A DNA stretch of 64,000 nucleotides from Paracidovorax konjaci (GTDB lineage: Bacteria > Pseudomonadota > Gammaproteobacteria > Burkholderiales > Burkholderiaceae_C), in the NCBI RefSeq assembly GCF_900112675.1, contig NZ_FOMQ01000001.1, positions 186,001 to 250,000 of the forward strand, given 5' to 3'. Below the pieces are notes generated by a model. It had not been told where the DNA came from. It ran no database searches and worked only from the letters and a program-made list of their open reading frames with translations. This document shows positions 9,111 through 18,746 of this stretch, piece by piece. Each line of letters starts with the position of its first letter. Position 1 is the first letter of the stretch. A program made the translations under genes and the position numbers.

Positions 9111-9143
9111 GGGGAACACGCTGCAGGGCGTGTTCCCCTTTTT
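9111..9143 (+). terminator. Rho-independent terminator after the IPTL-CTERM gene
   Basis: An 11-bp perfect stem (GGGGAACACGC at 9111-9121 with GCGTGTTCCCC at 9128-9138) and a 6-base loop are followed by five T residues (9139-9143). Confidence 0.92.
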
Positions 9144-9180
9144 CGTGGCCGGCGCCGCTACCGCCGACGCCGCGCCGCCT

Positions 9181-9966
9181 TCATCCGCCCTGGGAGCCGC
9201 GCCGCGCCCAGCCGGTGGTGTGCTTCTCGAGCACGCTGAACAGCTCGTACATCGCCATGGCCATGGCACCCACCACCATGAGGCCTGCGAACGCGAGGCC
9301 CATCTGCATGGAGGAGCCCGCGGAGATGAGCAGGTAGCCGATGCCTTCGTTGGCGGCGGTCATCTCGCTCACCGTGGTGCCCACGAATGCGAGCGTGATG
9401 GCCACCTTGAGCGAGCCGTAGAAGTAGGGCAGCGACCGCGGCAGGCCGACCTTGGTGAGCACGTCCCAGCGGCGCGCGCCCAGCACGCGCAGCACGTCCT
9501 CCAGCTCGGGCTCCAGCGTGGCGAGGCCGGTGGCGATGTTCACCATGATGGGAAAGAAGCTGATGAGGAAGGCCGTCAGGATGGCCGGCCCCGCACCGAT
9601 GCCGAACCACACCACGAGGATGGGCACGAAGGCCGCCTTGGGCAGGGCGTTGAAGGCGGTCATGAGCGGGTAGACGGCCGCGTAGGCGAGCCGCGAGGAG
9701 CCGATCACGAAGCCCAGCAGCACGCCCACCACGATGGCGATGCCGAAGCCCGCCATCGTCACCCAGAAGGTGCGCCAGGCGTGGGCGGCGATGATCCACT
9801 TGAACTCGACGAACTGGCTCCAGATGGCCCAGGGGCTCGGGAAGATGAATTCCGACACGCCGAAGCCCGAGCAGACCAGTTGCCAGAGCACGACCACGGC
9901 GAAGAGCAGCAGCCAGGGCGACCAGCGCTCCACGCGCCGGCGATGTTGTGCGGATGTCGTCGTCAT
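9181..9966 (-). CDS. ABC transporter permease (NitT/TauT type)
   Basis: A 261-residue inner-membrane permease with about six membrane segments. After a short basic start (MTTTSAQHRRRVERW) come hydrophobic segments such as LLLFAVVVLWQLV and IAIVVGVLLGFVI. The EAA-like coupling loop reads LRVLGARRWDVLTKVGLP, the site that contacts the ATPase. The start overlaps the stop of the ATPase gene (ATGA), showing a tight operon: binding protein, ATPase, permease, all leftward. The substrate is unknown; this subfamily carries taurine, nitrate, thiamine precursors and nucleobases. Confidence 0.92.
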   Translation of the reverse strand: MTTTSAQHRRRVERWSPWLLLFAVVVLWQLVCSGFGVSEFIFPSPWAIWSQFVEFKWIIAAHAWRTFWVTMAGFGIAIVVGVLLGFVIGSSRLAYAAVYPLMTAFNALPKAAFVPILVVWFGIGAGPAILTAFLISFFPIMVNIATGLATLEPELEDVLRVLGARRWDVLTKVGLPRSLPYFYGSLKVAITLAFVGTTVSEMTAANEGIGYLLISAGSSMQMGLAFAGLMVVGAMAMAMYELFSVLEKHTTGWARRGSQGG

Positions 9967-10790
9967 TGCGCGATCTCCCCGCCGGCCTTGCGCAGCGCGC
10001 CGATGTGGCCCCGCAGCTCCAGCACGACGTCCGTGAATTCCTTGGTGTAGGTGATCTCCAGCTCGCGCGGGCGCGGCAGCTCGATCTCGCGGCGCACGAC
10101 GAAGCGGCCCGGGCTCCTGCTCATCACGTAGACCGTGTCGGCCAGGAACACGCTCTCGCGCAGGTCGTGCGTGACGAGGATCACGTTGAACCGCTGCTCG
10201 GCCTGCAGGTCGCGCAGGATGCACCACAGTTCCTCGCGCGTGAACGCGTCGAGCGCGCCGAAGGGCTCGTCCAGCAGCAGCATCTGGGGCTCGTGGATGA
10301 GGGCGCGGCAGATGCTCGCGCGCTGCTGCATGCCCCCCGAGAGCTGCCAGGGGTACTGGTCCTCGTAGCCGGCCAGCCCGACTTTCTGCAGCAGGGCGCG
10401 GGCGCGCGCCTCGTATTCCTTGCGGCGCGCCTTGAACTGCGAGCGGTGGGGCTCCACGATCTCCAGCGGCAACAGCACGTTGTCGACCGTGGTGCGCCAG
10501 GGCAGCAGCGAGGGCGCCTGGAAGGCCATGCCCGAGATCTTGAGCGGCCCGGTCACCGGCTCGCCGGCGATGCGGATCTTGCCCATGGAGGGCATGCGCA
10601 GGCCGGTGGCCAGCTTCATGAAGGTGGATTTCCCGCAGCCCGACGGGCCCACGATGGCGATGAACTCACCGCGCCCCACCTGCAGGTCGATGGCTTCCAC
10701 CGCGAAATGGTTGGCGCTCAGCAGCTCGTCGTTGTAGGCGAGCCAGACATCGCGGAAGTCCACGAAAGGGGGGGCGGGGGTGGGCTGCAT
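9963..10790 (-). CDS. ABC transporter ATP-binding protein (NitT/TauT type)
   Basis: A 275-residue ATPase that powers the adjacent permease. Walker A is GPSGCGKST (about residues 49-57), the Q-loop is FQAPSLLPW, the signature motif is LSGGMQQR, Walker B is MLLLDEPFGALDA and the switch histidine is in LVTHDLRES. The start at 10790 has AGGAG about 10 bases upstream. It overlaps the permease gene by four bases. The gap upstream to the binding-protein gene contains a hairpin repeat (see 10822-10872). Confidence 0.94.
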   Translation of the reverse strand: MQPTPAPPFVDFRDVWLAYNDELLSANHFAVEAIDLQVGRGEFIAIVGPSGCGKSTFMKLATGLRMPSMGKIRIAGEPVTGPLKISGMAFQAPSLLPWRTTVDNVLLPLEIVEPHRSQFKARRKEYEARARALLQKVGLAGYEDQYPWQLSGGMQQRASICRALIHEPQMLLLDEPFGALDAFTREELWCILRDLQAEQRFNVILVTHDLRESVFLADTVYVMSRSPGRFVVRREIELPRPRELEITYTKEFTDVVLELRGHIGALRKAGGEIAQ

Positions 10791-10821
10791 GGGGAATGCG
10801 CTCCTTTCAGGATCAAACAGG

Positions 10822-10872
10822 CTTCATGCCGTCGGATTCATTCGATAGTTTGCTATAAAAAACATAGCAAAC
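10822..10872 (+). repeat. Dispersed hairpin repeat, copy A (intergenic)
   Basis: This copy reads CATGCCGTCGGATTCATT, then a perfect 9-bp stem GTTTGCTAT (10848-10856) and ATAGCAAAC (10864-10872) around a 7-base A-rich loop. Related copies lie at 32773-32819, 52166-52216 and 54511-54561. Here it lies between the binding-protein and ATPase genes of one operon and could modulate mRNA stability or partial termination (inference). Confidence 0.75.
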
Positions 10873-10953
10873 GCCTTGGCGGGGATGTTCGCGGAGCGGC
10901 GCCGGGCCCCGTGCGGACACCGGGCGTGCGGTCCGCCGCGGCCCGGGGGCCCG

Positions 10954-11985
10954 TTACTTCTTCGGGAGGATGGCCAGTTCGGCCTCGGACGGCAGGAAGC
11001 TGCCGTTCCAGACCGTGGCCGGGTCCACGCGGGTCTTGGTGCCGTAGGCGTCGGAGACCTGGGAGGCCATGAGCGCGAGGCGCTGGGGCCGGACCTGGCC
11101 GAAGCCTTCGGTGCGCGCGTCGGGGCTGTTGACCACGGTGTCGATGGCGAGCTGCAGGCGCCGGGTTTCGAGCGGCGTGTTCACGATGCCGTCGCGCTCC
11201 TTCACCGAGGCGATGGCGGCGGCCGGGTTGGCGATCACCTCCCTGGCGCCGCGGGTGAAGGCTTTCAGGAAGGCGCGCACGGCCTCGGGGTTCTCCTTGA
11301 GCAGCCGCGGGCTCGCGATGATCGCGTTGCCGTAGAGCTTCACGCCGTGGTCGGCGTAGGGCAGGACCACCACGTCGCTCGCCTTGGCGCCGCGCGCCTC
11401 CAGGTTCAGCAGCGAGGTGAAGGTGAAGCCGGTGATCGCGTCCACGTCGCCGCGCACCAGCATGGTCTCGCGCAGCGGCGGGTCCATGGCGGTCCACTGC
11501 ACGCCCGCGATCTGGTTCGCCTTGGCGAAGATCGGGAAGGCCCGGCGGCCGGCGTCGAAGACGGGGGCGCCGAGCTTCTTGCCGTTCAGGTCCGAGGGCT
11601 TGGCGATGCCGCTTTTCTTGAGCGCCATGACCGATGCGGGCGTGTTGTTATAGACCATCATCACCGCCACGGGCTTGTTCTGCGCGTCGGGGTTGTTGGC
11701 GTGGAATTCCATCAGCGCCGCAAGATCCGCGAAACCCATGTCGTACGAGCCCGAGGCCACGCGCTGCACGGCGCCGCCCGATCCGTTGCCCGCATCCACC
11801 GTCACGGCAAGGCCCGCTTCCTTGAAATAGCCCTTGGACGTGGGCAGCAGGAAGAAGGCGGCCGGCCCTTCGAAGCGCCAGTCGAGCTGGAACTTGACGG
11901 GCACGGGCGTCTGGGCCTGGGCCAGGAAGAAGGCACCGGCGGCAGCGATGGCGACACCGGATTTCAGGAAGTAGCGTTTCTGCAT
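10954..11985 (-). CDS. ABC transporter substrate-binding protein, NMT1/THI5-like
   Basis: A 343-residue periplasmic protein with an N-terminal signal (MQKRYFLKSGVAIAAAG, cleavage near AQAQT). The mature start VPVKFQLDWRFEGPAAF and the stretch GYFKEAGLAVTVDAGNGSG are the NMT1-like hallmarks. It is clearly paralogous to the protein at 1379-2401: both share VASGSYDMGFADLAALMEF versus VASGAYDLGLGDLSSLVEF. It is the first gene of the leftward operon with the ATPase and permease. The chosen ATG at 11985 puts the signal peptide at the N-terminus; longer starts add an unlikely cysteine-rich leader. Confidence 0.9.
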   Translation of the reverse strand: MQKRYFLKSGVAIAAAGAFFLAQAQTPVPVKFQLDWRFEGPAAFFLLPTSKGYFKEAGLAVTVDAGNGSGGAVQRVASGSYDMGFADLAALMEFHANNPDAQNKPVAVMMVYNNTPASVMALKKSGIAKPSDLNGKKLGAPVFDAGRRAFPIFAKANQIAGVQWTAMDPPLRETMLVRGDVDAITGFTFTSLLNLEARGAKASDVVVLPYADHGVKLYGNAIIASPRLLKENPEAVRAFLKAFTRGAREVIANPAAAIASVKERDGIVNTPLETRRLQLAIDTVVNSPDARTEGFGQVRPQRLALMASQVSDAYGTKTRVDPATVWNGSFLPSEAELAILPKK

Positions 11986-12132
11986 GGAGGGCTCAATCGT
12001 GTCAGTCGATGGGCCAAAGCCACAGCAAGATCGATGCCCGTTCATGCCAGGGCTTGGGTGCGGGGCACTGCGGCGCCCACGCACTCTGCACCATGGGGAG
12101 GCTGCGGGGTTGAGGGTTTCACCGGATTGGAA

Positions 12133-12194
12133 TTCGCGGCCCGGGCGTTCCCTTCGGGTTTCTGTGGCAGGACTTCGCCCCGGCTCCGCATGAT
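12133..12194 (+). promoter_or_regulatory. PIP box plus -10 element (HrpX/HrpB-type promoter)
   Basis: TTCGC (12133-12137), exactly 15 bases, then TTCGG (12153-12157) match the plant-inducible promoter consensus TTCGB-N15-TTCGB. Thirty-one bases further is CATGAT (12189-12194), matching the YANNNT -10 element expected 30-32 bases downstream. Such promoters are recognised by HrpX in Xanthomonas and Acidovorax and by HrpB in Ralstonia to drive type III secretion genes. Confidence 0.82.
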
Positions 12195-12200
12195 GGCCCG

Positions 12201-15200
12201 ATGTCCCTGTTGTCCAAGCTCTCCCACTGCTTCGGTATCGCCCGCGTGAGCTACGACACGCCGGTGGGCCAGAAGCAGCAGACCCCCTCGATCCCCAGCA
12301 CCGCGGTGCGGCCGCTGGACGGCCCGGCGCGCCGCCGCACCAGCACGGGATCGACCCTGCCGCCGCGCGGCACCGTGCCCACGGCGCCGGCGGTCCGGGG
12401 CGACAGCGCCCGCAACGGTGCCCCTGCCGTGGAGACCGCCTCCGCCCGGCCCGCGTCCACCCACGTGCTGCTCGACGCCATGGCGCAAGAGGCGCCCGAC
12501 AGCTCCGCGCTCACCAAAGCGCTTTTCGCGCCGGCGACGCGGGGCTTCGGCGTGGCGGCGGATCTCGCTTACGAGCTGGGCCGCGCGGATTTTTCACGCA
12601 TGCCTCCGATTCCCGGACTGCCCGGGGCGCCTACCGTGCTGCTGGCCCAGGCCCTGGCTGCCGCGACCGGCGGCGATGCCCGGCTGGCGCGGGACGCGCT
12701 GGCATTTCTGCGGGGGCTCGATCCGCAACAGGACATCGCCGCCGCATGGCGGCAGCAGGCCGGGGGACTGGAGGACGGTACCGCTTCGGTCTACCTGACG
12801 CCCGAAGGGTCCGAGCAGGGCGACGAAGACCGGGCCGCGGATGCGTCCGTGGACGGGGGCTCGGCCTACCACACGCCCGACGGCTCGGAGCCGGGTACCC
12901 CGGAACGGTCGCTGCCTGCGTCTCCGCGGCCCTCCCATGCGGACGCGGCGGGCGACGCCATGCGTGCGGTGCGGCAGGCGGCGTGGCAGGCGGCGGCAGC
13001 GCTCGCAGGCACGCCCACGGGCTTCGACGTGCTGCAGTCCATCGTGGCGCAACCGGTGGCGGCAGAGCACGGCCGGGACTTCGCGCTGCTCCTCAAGGCC
13101 GCCGCGGCCGTGCCGGCAGAGCACGCGGTGCGGGGGGATCCCGCCGCGGTCCTGGGCAATCCCGCCGCCCTCGGCACGCTGACCGGCAAGGCCGTCGCCT
13201 GCGCCGCGGCGCGGATGGCGGGCGAGGTGGACGCGGCCCGGCCCCACCAGTGGGCGTTGACCGCCGTGCGCAACGACATTTTCGAGACCGGGCCGGGCAC
13301 GCACTTCGCGGCCATCAACAGCCGGCTGATGAAGACCGGCCGCTGGATCGAGCGCGCCACGCCCGAGCGCGGGCGCCTGCTGCGCAATCCGATCTTCGGC
13401 AAATCGCCGTTCCGTGCCTTGAAGCACGGAACGCAGAACGTGGAGCGGGGCCCTGCCATCGCGCGCCACCGCCTGGCGCGGGAGCAGGAGTTGCGCCGGG
13501 CCGCCACGGCCCTGGTGGGGCCTTTGGTCGCCGCCGCGGAGCGTGCCCGTGCGCCCGGGCCCGGGCAGGTGCCCGATGCCTTGCTGCGAGCGGCGGTGCT
13601 GGAACACTGCCTGCAGACCCCCGCCCCGCAGCCGCTCGAGAGGGACGGCTTCGACGAGGCGGCCCGCGCCGACATCGCGCTCCGCCTGGCAGGCAGGCTG
13701 TCGCCCGACCCCGGGCCCGACCTGGTCCAACAACTGAAGCAATCGACGCAACTCAAGGCCCTTGCGGACCTGCGACTGGATTCCGGGGCGATGGGCGAGT
13801 GGTTCGGCGAGGTCCGCGGAGCCCCTGGCAACGACGGTGCGCAGGAGGTTCAGGAAGCGCAGGGAGGGCAGGAGGTGCCCTGGGTGCAGACCGTCTCCAC
13901 GGCCCTTGCGCAGGCCGAGGAAGAGGCCCTGGGCCGGGACACCCGGGTGCCGATGGTCACGCGCGAAACCGTGCGCTCGGCGTTGAAAGACATCATTGCG
14001 AACATCGAAGGATCGTCCCGGCTGCGGCTGAGCAGCGGCGGACTGGTCGGGGTGGGACTGCGGCAGATCACGTCGTCGATCAGCGCCGTGGCGAGCGCCT
14101 TCTTCCTGCGCGGGCGGGTCGATGGCCGTGCGCAGCGCAGCCGCCAGGCGGTCTTCGAGATTGCCATGCCCCCCTACGACATGGAACTGGTGCTGGGATC
14201 GCAGCGCCAGGTCTCCAAGCAGATCGGGGTGGGCGCTTTCGTCGGGCCGGACATCGGCGTGGCGAAGGCGGGGGTCAACGTGGACACCCTGCTCTACGGC
14301 CGGGACGATGCCGAGATCGAGGGCATCTCCCTGCGTTTGCCGCGGGTCGGCCGGCCGGTGCCGGAACTGCGGGCGGAATTCTCGGCACTGGTGGACGCGC
14401 TGCTCGACGGCAGCCAGGGCGGTGCCCAGGCGGATGACGCCACCCCGCTGCTGCAGCGCCTGCTGCAGGAGTTTCCGGAACTGACGGTCAACCGCATCGG
14501 CGAGGCCGGCGACGGCCGGCGCCGCCATGGGGTCGGCGCGGACCTGGTGGGATCGATCGGCCAATGGGGGGCCAAGGTCAGTGCCAGCGTCGGCGGCAAC
14601 GTGGAAGCCCAGCGCAATGTCACCAGGCACTACGCCGATGCGACCGGACGCATGCGTGTGGAGCGATCGATCGAGGGCAACGCCGTGCGGATCGGGGTGG
14701 GCGCCAAGGTGACGGCCGGACCGTCCGCCAGCGTCGCCTCGCAGACCTCGTTTTCCGGCGGGGTCGATGTGTCGCTCGCGACGACGCAGTTCGGTGTGGG
14801 CGCGGAACGCATCCAGTCGGGCGTGTCCCACCGGCGGGAGGCGGTGTACGAAGACGGCCGCCTGCATCCGCTGTCGTTCGTCGAGACCGAGTACCAGACG
14901 GTCGACGCGTTCATGAAGGCACTGAAGCCCGAGAAGGGCGCATGGGTGGACGCCGGCGCCGACCCTGAACGCCTCGAAGGACTGCTGGCGGACATCCGCC
15001 AGCATGCGGCGCCCACGCACAGCTTCGCGGTGCGCCACATCGTGACGCCCGAGGCCCGCGCGCGCAACGATGCCTACCGTTCGGCGATGCAGTTGTGCGA
15101 GCAGCACCCGAGCGGCCTGCCGCAGGCAGCCGCCGCGCTGGCCGGAACGATCGAATCGCAATGGCAGGACCCCGCGGCGACGCAGCCCTACTCGCTGCGC

Positions 15201-15335
15201 TCGTACGAGCGCAACCTGGTCCAGGCCACGCAGGGCGTGGATATCGTGGTGCAGTTCGCGAGCCTGGAGGCGGCCGAGGCCTCCCACATCGACAACCGCC
15301 TGGACGTGCCGGCCCAGAGGCCGCGCCGCGCGTGA
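12201..15335 (+). CDS. Candidate type III secreted effector, 1044 aa, family not recognised
   Basis: A large protein with no signal peptide and no recognised enzyme motif. The first 95 residues are rich in Ser, Thr, Pro, Ala and Arg (for example RRRTSTGSTLPPRGTVPTAP), as in type III secretion signals. A short motif of the form SxYxTPxGSE occurs twice, near residues 196 and 220. The region of about residues 610-895 is beta-strand-rich with alternating Gly and hydrophobic residues (KVSASVGGNVEAQ, IGVGAKVTAGPS, VDVSLATTQFGVG), faintly like the barrel part of AvrE-type effectors, but this is impression only. The PIP box upstream supports HrpX control. The -10 element lies so close to the ATG at 12201 that the mRNA would be almost leaderless, and no ribosome binding site is visible; a downstream non-ATG start (such as GTG at residue 16) is possible. 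Confidence 0.72.
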   Translation: MSLLSKLSHCFGIARVSYDTPVGQKQQTPSIPSTAVRPLDGPARRRTSTGSTLPPRGTVPTAPAVRGDSARNGAPAVETASARPASTHVLLDAMAQEAPDSSALTKALFAPATRGFGVAADLAYELGRADFSRMPPIPGLPGAPTVLLAQALAAATGGDARLARDALAFLRGLDPQQDIAAAWRQQAGGLEDGTASVYLTPEGSEQGDEDRAADASVDGGSAYHTPDGSEPGTPERSLPASPRPSHADAAGDAMRAVRQAAWQAAAALAGTPTGFDVLQSIVAQPVAAEHGRDFALLLKAAAAVPAEHAVRGDPAAVLGNPAALGTLTGKAVACAAARMAGEVDAARPHQWALTAVRNDIFETGPGTHFAAINSRLMKTGRWIERATPERGRLLRNPIFGKSPFRALKHGTQNVERGPAIARHRLAREQELRRAATALVGPLVAAAERARAPGPGQVPDALLRAAVLEHCLQTPAPQPLERDGFDEAARADIALRLAGRLSPDPGPDLVQQLKQSTQLKALADLRLDSGAMGEWFGEVRGAPGNDGAQEVQEAQGGQEVPWVQTVSTALAQAEEEALGRDTRVPMVTRETVRSALKDIIANIEGSSRLRLSSGGLVGVGLRQITSSISAVASAFFLRGRVDGRAQRSRQAVFEIAMPPYDMELVLGSQRQVSKQIGVGAFVGPDIGVAKAGVNVDTLLYGRDDAEIEGISLRLPRVGRPVPELRAEFSALVDALLDGSQGGAQADDATPLLQRLLQEFPELTVNRIGEAGDGRRRHGVGADLVGSIGQWGAKVSASVGGNVEAQRNVTRHYADATGRMRVERSIEGNAVRIGVGAKVTAGPSASVASQTSFSGGVDVSLATTQFGVGAERIQSGVSHRREAVYEDGRLHPLSFVETEYQTVDAFMKALKPEKGAWVDAGADPERLEGLLADIRQHAAPTHSFAVRHIVTPEARARNDAYRSAMQLCEQHPSGLPQAAAALAGTIESQWQDPAATQPYSLRSYERNLVQATQGVDIVVQFASLEAAEASHIDNRLDVPAQRPRRA

Positions 15336-15536
15336 CCGCCATCGGCGGCGGCCGGGGCGAAGCGGCGGGCGGCGATGCACGCAGCCTGCGGCAGGCGGGA
15401 GGCCGATGGGCTGGACACCTCCCGCGCGTCGCGGTACGGCGCCATCCGGCCTAGTGCTAACGCGTAGTCGGGGCCCGCGGGTCGCATGCTAAAAAGCCAT
15501 CGCCAGCCCCTTTCACCGGCTGGAGAAAGGCCCGCG

Positions 15537-16355
15537 ATGCCCCACCTGTCCGCCTTTTTCGAGAACGTGCAGTTGCCCACGATGCCCGACGTGGCGCGCG
15601 AGCTGATCGCCACGATGCACGACGACGACATCCCCTTCGAGAAAGTGCGCAACGCGATCGCGCGCGACCCGGCGCTCACCGCCAAGCTGATCCGGCTGGC
15701 CAACAGCGCGCGCTTCGGGCTGCCGCGCAGCGTGTCCTCGCTGGACGACGCGATCACCATGGTGGGCCTCAACCAGGTGCGCACCCTGGCGCTGGCGGCC
15801 TGCACCGTGGGCCTCTTCAAGGATGCGGCAGGGCTGGACGCCACCGCGTTCTGGAAGGAGAGCATGGCCACCGCGGGCTATGCCCAGTGGCTGGCCCGCA
15901 CGCTGGGCACCGACGTGCCGCAGTCGTGGCTGGCGGGCTTCCTCGTGCGCCTGGGCGAATTCGTCATCGCCCAGAAGGCGCCCGAGCAGATCCCCGAGAT
16001 CGAGCGGCTGCCGCACCATGCGGGCGGGCGCTGGGAGCGCGAGCAGGCGCTGCTGGGCTTCACCGAGGCGCAGGTCACGGCCGAACTGGCGCGGCGCTGG
16101 AATTTCCCCGAAGGCATCGTGCGCGCGCTCGACACCGCGGGCGATCCGCTCGCGGCCACGCCGTTCTGCCGCCTGGGCGCCATCCTGCACGTGGCCACGC
16201 TGCTGGCCGAGATCGGGCTGGAAGAGCCCATGAGCGCATCGGACACGGTGCGCGCCCTGCCCGCCGACCTGCTCTCCGCGCTGCAGCTCGACCCTGGCTG
16301 GGTGGAGACGCACCTGCCTCCCGTGGCGGGCTTCGTGGACACGCCGATCCGCTGA
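15537..16355 (+). CDS. HDOD domain signalling protein
   Basis: A 272-residue cytosolic protein made almost entirely of an HDOD domain, a degenerate HD-phosphohydrolase fold used in signalling. Typical features are LPTMPDVARELIATM near the N-terminus, IARDPALTAKLIRLANSARFG, and SSLDDAITMVGLNQVRTLAL. The metal-binding HD pair is absent, as usual in HDOD proteins. The start at 15537 follows GGAGAAAGG; an upstream ATG at 15486 has no such site. It stands alone, with a bidirectional terminator separating it from maeB. Related proteins link chemotaxis, c-di-GMP or stress signals, but the partner is unknown here. Confidence 0.88.
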   Translation: MPHLSAFFENVQLPTMPDVARELIATMHDDDIPFEKVRNAIARDPALTAKLIRLANSARFGLPRSVSSLDDAITMVGLNQVRTLALAACTVGLFKDAAGLDATAFWKESMATAGYAQWLARTLGTDVPQSWLAGFLVRLGEFVIAQKAPEQIPEIERLPHHAGGRWEREQALLGFTEAQVTAELARRWNFPEGIVRALDTAGDPLAATPFCRLGAILHVATLLAEIGLEEPMSASDTVRALPADLLSALQLDPGWVETHLPPVAGFVDTPIR

Positions 16356-16377
16356 CCGGGCGCGCGCAGCGCACGGC

Positions 16378-16402
16378 AAAAAGCCCGGCAGGCCGGGCTT
16401 TT
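16378..16402. terminator. Bidirectional terminator between the HDOD gene and maeB
   Basis: AAAAGCCCGG (16379-16388), a 4-base loop and CCGGGCTTTT (16393-16402) form a symmetric hairpin with A and T tracts on either side. It can serve both convergent genes. Confidence 0.88.
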
Positions 16403-16445
16403 CAGGGGGCTCCACGCGCGGCGCGCGCGGAGGTGGCGCGCAGGT

Positions 16446-18746
16446 TCAGCGCGCTGCCTTGTGGGCCGCGGCGTTGGCGGCGGCCAGCGCCGTCATGTTG
16501 ACCACGCGGCGCACGGTGGACGAGGGCGTCAGCACGTGTGCCGAAGCCGCCGCGCCGAGCAGGATCGGACCGATGGTGGTGCCATGGCTGCCCGTGGTCT
16601 TGAGCACGTTGAACAGGATGTTCGCGGCGTCGAGGTTCGGGCAGATGAGCACGTTGGCCGAGCCGGTCAGCGTGCTGTCTTCCAGGGCGGTCTGGCGGAT
16701 TTTCTCCGACAGGGCCGAGTCGCCGTGCAGTTCGCCGTCGCTCTCGATGTGCGGCGCGGCCTGCGCGAACAGGTCGCGTGCGGCCCGCATCTTGCGTGCG
16801 GAGGGGCGCGTGGACGAGCCGTAGTTGGAGTGCGAGAGGAAGGCCACCTTCGGGGGCAGGCCGAAGCGCTGCACTTCCTCGGCCGCCATCTGCGCGATGT
16901 GCGCGAGCTGCTCGGCGCTCGGGTCTTCGTGGATGTAGGTGTCGGCGATGAACAGCGTGTGCTGGTCCAGCGTGAGCGCGTTCACCGTGGCGAGGCCCGC
17001 GGCGCCGTCCTTCAGGCCGATCACCGTGCGCACGTGCTCCAGGTGGTGGTCGAAGCGGCCCACCAGGCCGCACAGCAGCGCATCGGCATCGCCCAGGTGC
17101 ACCATCAGCGCGCCGATGAGCGTGTTGGAGCGGCGCACCGCGGCCTTGGCGGCCTCCGGCGTGATGCCGTCGCGGCCCATGAGGCGGTGGTAGGCCTCCC
17201 AGTACTGGCGGAAGCGGGGATCGTCTTCCGGGTTCACGATCTCCACGTCGCGGCCGGGCTGCAGGCGCAGGCCGGCCTTCTGGATGCGCGCCTCGATCAC
17301 CGCGGGGCGGCCGATCAGGATGGGCTTGGCCAGGCCGTCGTCGAGCGCCACCTGGGCGGCGCGCAGCACGCGCTCGTCCTCGCCCTCGGCATAGGCCACG
17401 CGCTGCAGGGCGGCCTTGGCCGCTGCGAACACGGGGCGCATGAACATGCTGGTCTGGTAGACGAAGCGCGTGAGGCTCTCGCGGTAGGCCGCGTAGTCCT
17501 GGATGGGGCGCGTGGCCACGCCCGATGCTTCGGCCGCCTTGGCCACGGCCGGCGCGATGCGCAGGATCAGGCGCACGTCGAACGGCGTGGGGATCAGGTA
17601 GTCGGGACCGAAGGAGAGTTCCTTGCCGGCGTAGGCGGCGGCCACCTCGTCGCTCATCTCGGCCTTGGCGAGGTCGGCGATCTCGCGCACGCAGGCGAGC
17701 TTCATGGCTTCGGTGATCTTCGTGGCGCCGCAATCGAGCGCGCCGCGGAAGATGTAGGGGAAGCACAGCACGTTGTTGACCTGGTTCGGGTAGTCCGAGC
17801 GGCCCGTGGCGATGATGCAGTCCGGGCGCACGGCCTTGGCCAGCTCGGGGCGGATCTCCGGCTCGGGGTTGGCCAGCGCCAGGATGATGGGCTTGTCTGC
17901 CATGGTCTTGACCATCTCGGCCGTGAGCACGCCCGGGGCCGAGCAGCCCAGGAACACGTCGGCGCCGTTCACCACGTCGGCCAGCGTGCGGGCCTCGGTC
18001 TTCTGCGCGTAGCGTGCCTTGGATTCGTCCAGCGGGCCGCGGCCCTCGTAGATCACGCCCTTGGAATCCACCACGTAGATGTTCTCGCGGGCCACGCCCA
18101 GGCCGACCATGACGTCCAGGCAGGCGATGGCGGCGGCCCCGGCGCCGGAGACGGCCACCTTCACCGCGCCGATCTCCTTGCCCACCAGTTCCAGGCCGTT
18201 CAGCAGCGCGGCGCTGGAGATGATGGCCGTGCCGTGCTGGTCGTCATGGAACACCGGGATGTTCATGCGCTTGGAGAGTTCGCGCTCGATATAGAAGCAC
18301 TCGGGCGCCTTGATGTCTTCGAGGTTGATGCCGCCCAGCGTGGGCTCCAGGCTGGCGATGATCTCGACGAGCTTGTCCGGGTCGCGCTCGGCGAGTTCGA
18401 TGTCGAACACGTCCACGCCCGCGAATTTCTTGAAGAGGCAGCCCTTGCCTTCCATCACCGGCTTGCCGGCCAGCGGGCCGATGTCGCCCAGGCCCAGCAC
18501 GGCGGTGCCGTTGGTGATCACGCCCACGAGGTTGCCGCGCGAGGTGTATTCGGCCGCCAGCGACGGGTCGGCCTGGATGTCGAGGCAGGGATAGGCGACG
18601 CCCGGCGAATAGGCCAGCGAGAGGTCGCGCTGGTTCGACAGGGGCTTGGTCGGCGTGACGGAGATCTTGCCGCGGCTGGGGTTGCGGTGGTATTCGAGGG
18701 CTGCTTCGCGCAGGGCCGCTTCCGCGGCGGACAGGTTTTGGGCCAT
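16446..18746 (-). CDS. maeB: NADP-dependent malic enzyme with phosphotransacetylase-like C-terminal domain
   Basis: A 766-residue enzyme that decarboxylates malate to pyruvate with NADP. The N-terminal 430 residues are the malic enzyme ([28 protein letters not shown], and the nucleotide-binding [14 protein letters not shown]). The C-terminal 330 residues resemble phosphate acetyltransferase ([32 protein letters not shown]) and are regulatory rather than catalytic in the family. Length equals the usual MaeB size. The start at 18746 gives the family N-terminus [20 protein letters not shown]. It would supply pyruvate and NADPH from C4 acids, which dctA at 25203 could import. Confidence 0.95.
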   Translation of the reverse strand: MAQNLSAAEAALREAALEYHRNPSRGKISVTPTKPLSNQRDLSLAYSPGVAYPCLDIQADPSLAAEYTSRGNLVGVITNGTAVLGLGDIGPLAGKPVMEGKGCLFKKFAGVDVFDIELAERDPDKLVEIIASLEPTLGGINLEDIKAPECFYIERELSKRMNIPVFHDDQHGTAIISSAALLNGLELVGKEIGAVKVAVSGAGAAAIACLDVMVGLGVARENIYVVDSKGVIYEGRGPLDESKARYAQKTEARTLADVVNGADVFLGCSAPGVLTAEMVKTMADKPIILALANPEPEIRPELAKAVRPDCIIATGRSDYPNQVNNVLCFPYIFRGALDCGATKITEAMKLACVREIADLAKAEMSDEVAAAYAGKELSFGPDYLIPTPFDVRLILRIAPAVAKAAEASGVATRPIQDYAAYRESLTRFVYQTSMFMRPVFAAAKAALQRVAYAEGEDERVLRAAQVALDDGLAKPILIGRPAVIEARIQKAGLRLQPGRDVEIVNPEDDPRFRQYWEAYHRLMGRDGITPEAAKAAVRRSNTLIGALMVHLGDADALLCGLVGRFDHHLEHVRTVIGLKDGAAGLATVNALTLDQHTLFIADTYIHEDPSAEQLAHIAQMAAEEVQRFGLPPKVAFLSHSNYGSSTRPSARKMRAARDLFAQAAPHIESDGELHGDSALSEKIRQTALEDSTLTGSANVLICPNLDAANILFNVLKTTGSHGTTIGPILLGAAASAHVLTPSSTVRRVVNMTALAAANAAAHKAAR

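Noticed and set aside
12594-15380. 928-codon minus-strand frame antisense to the effector candidate
   Set aside because: It is rich in Arg, His and Gln with no recognisable motif. The plus strand has the PIP box and effector-like N-terminus, so this is antisense shadow.
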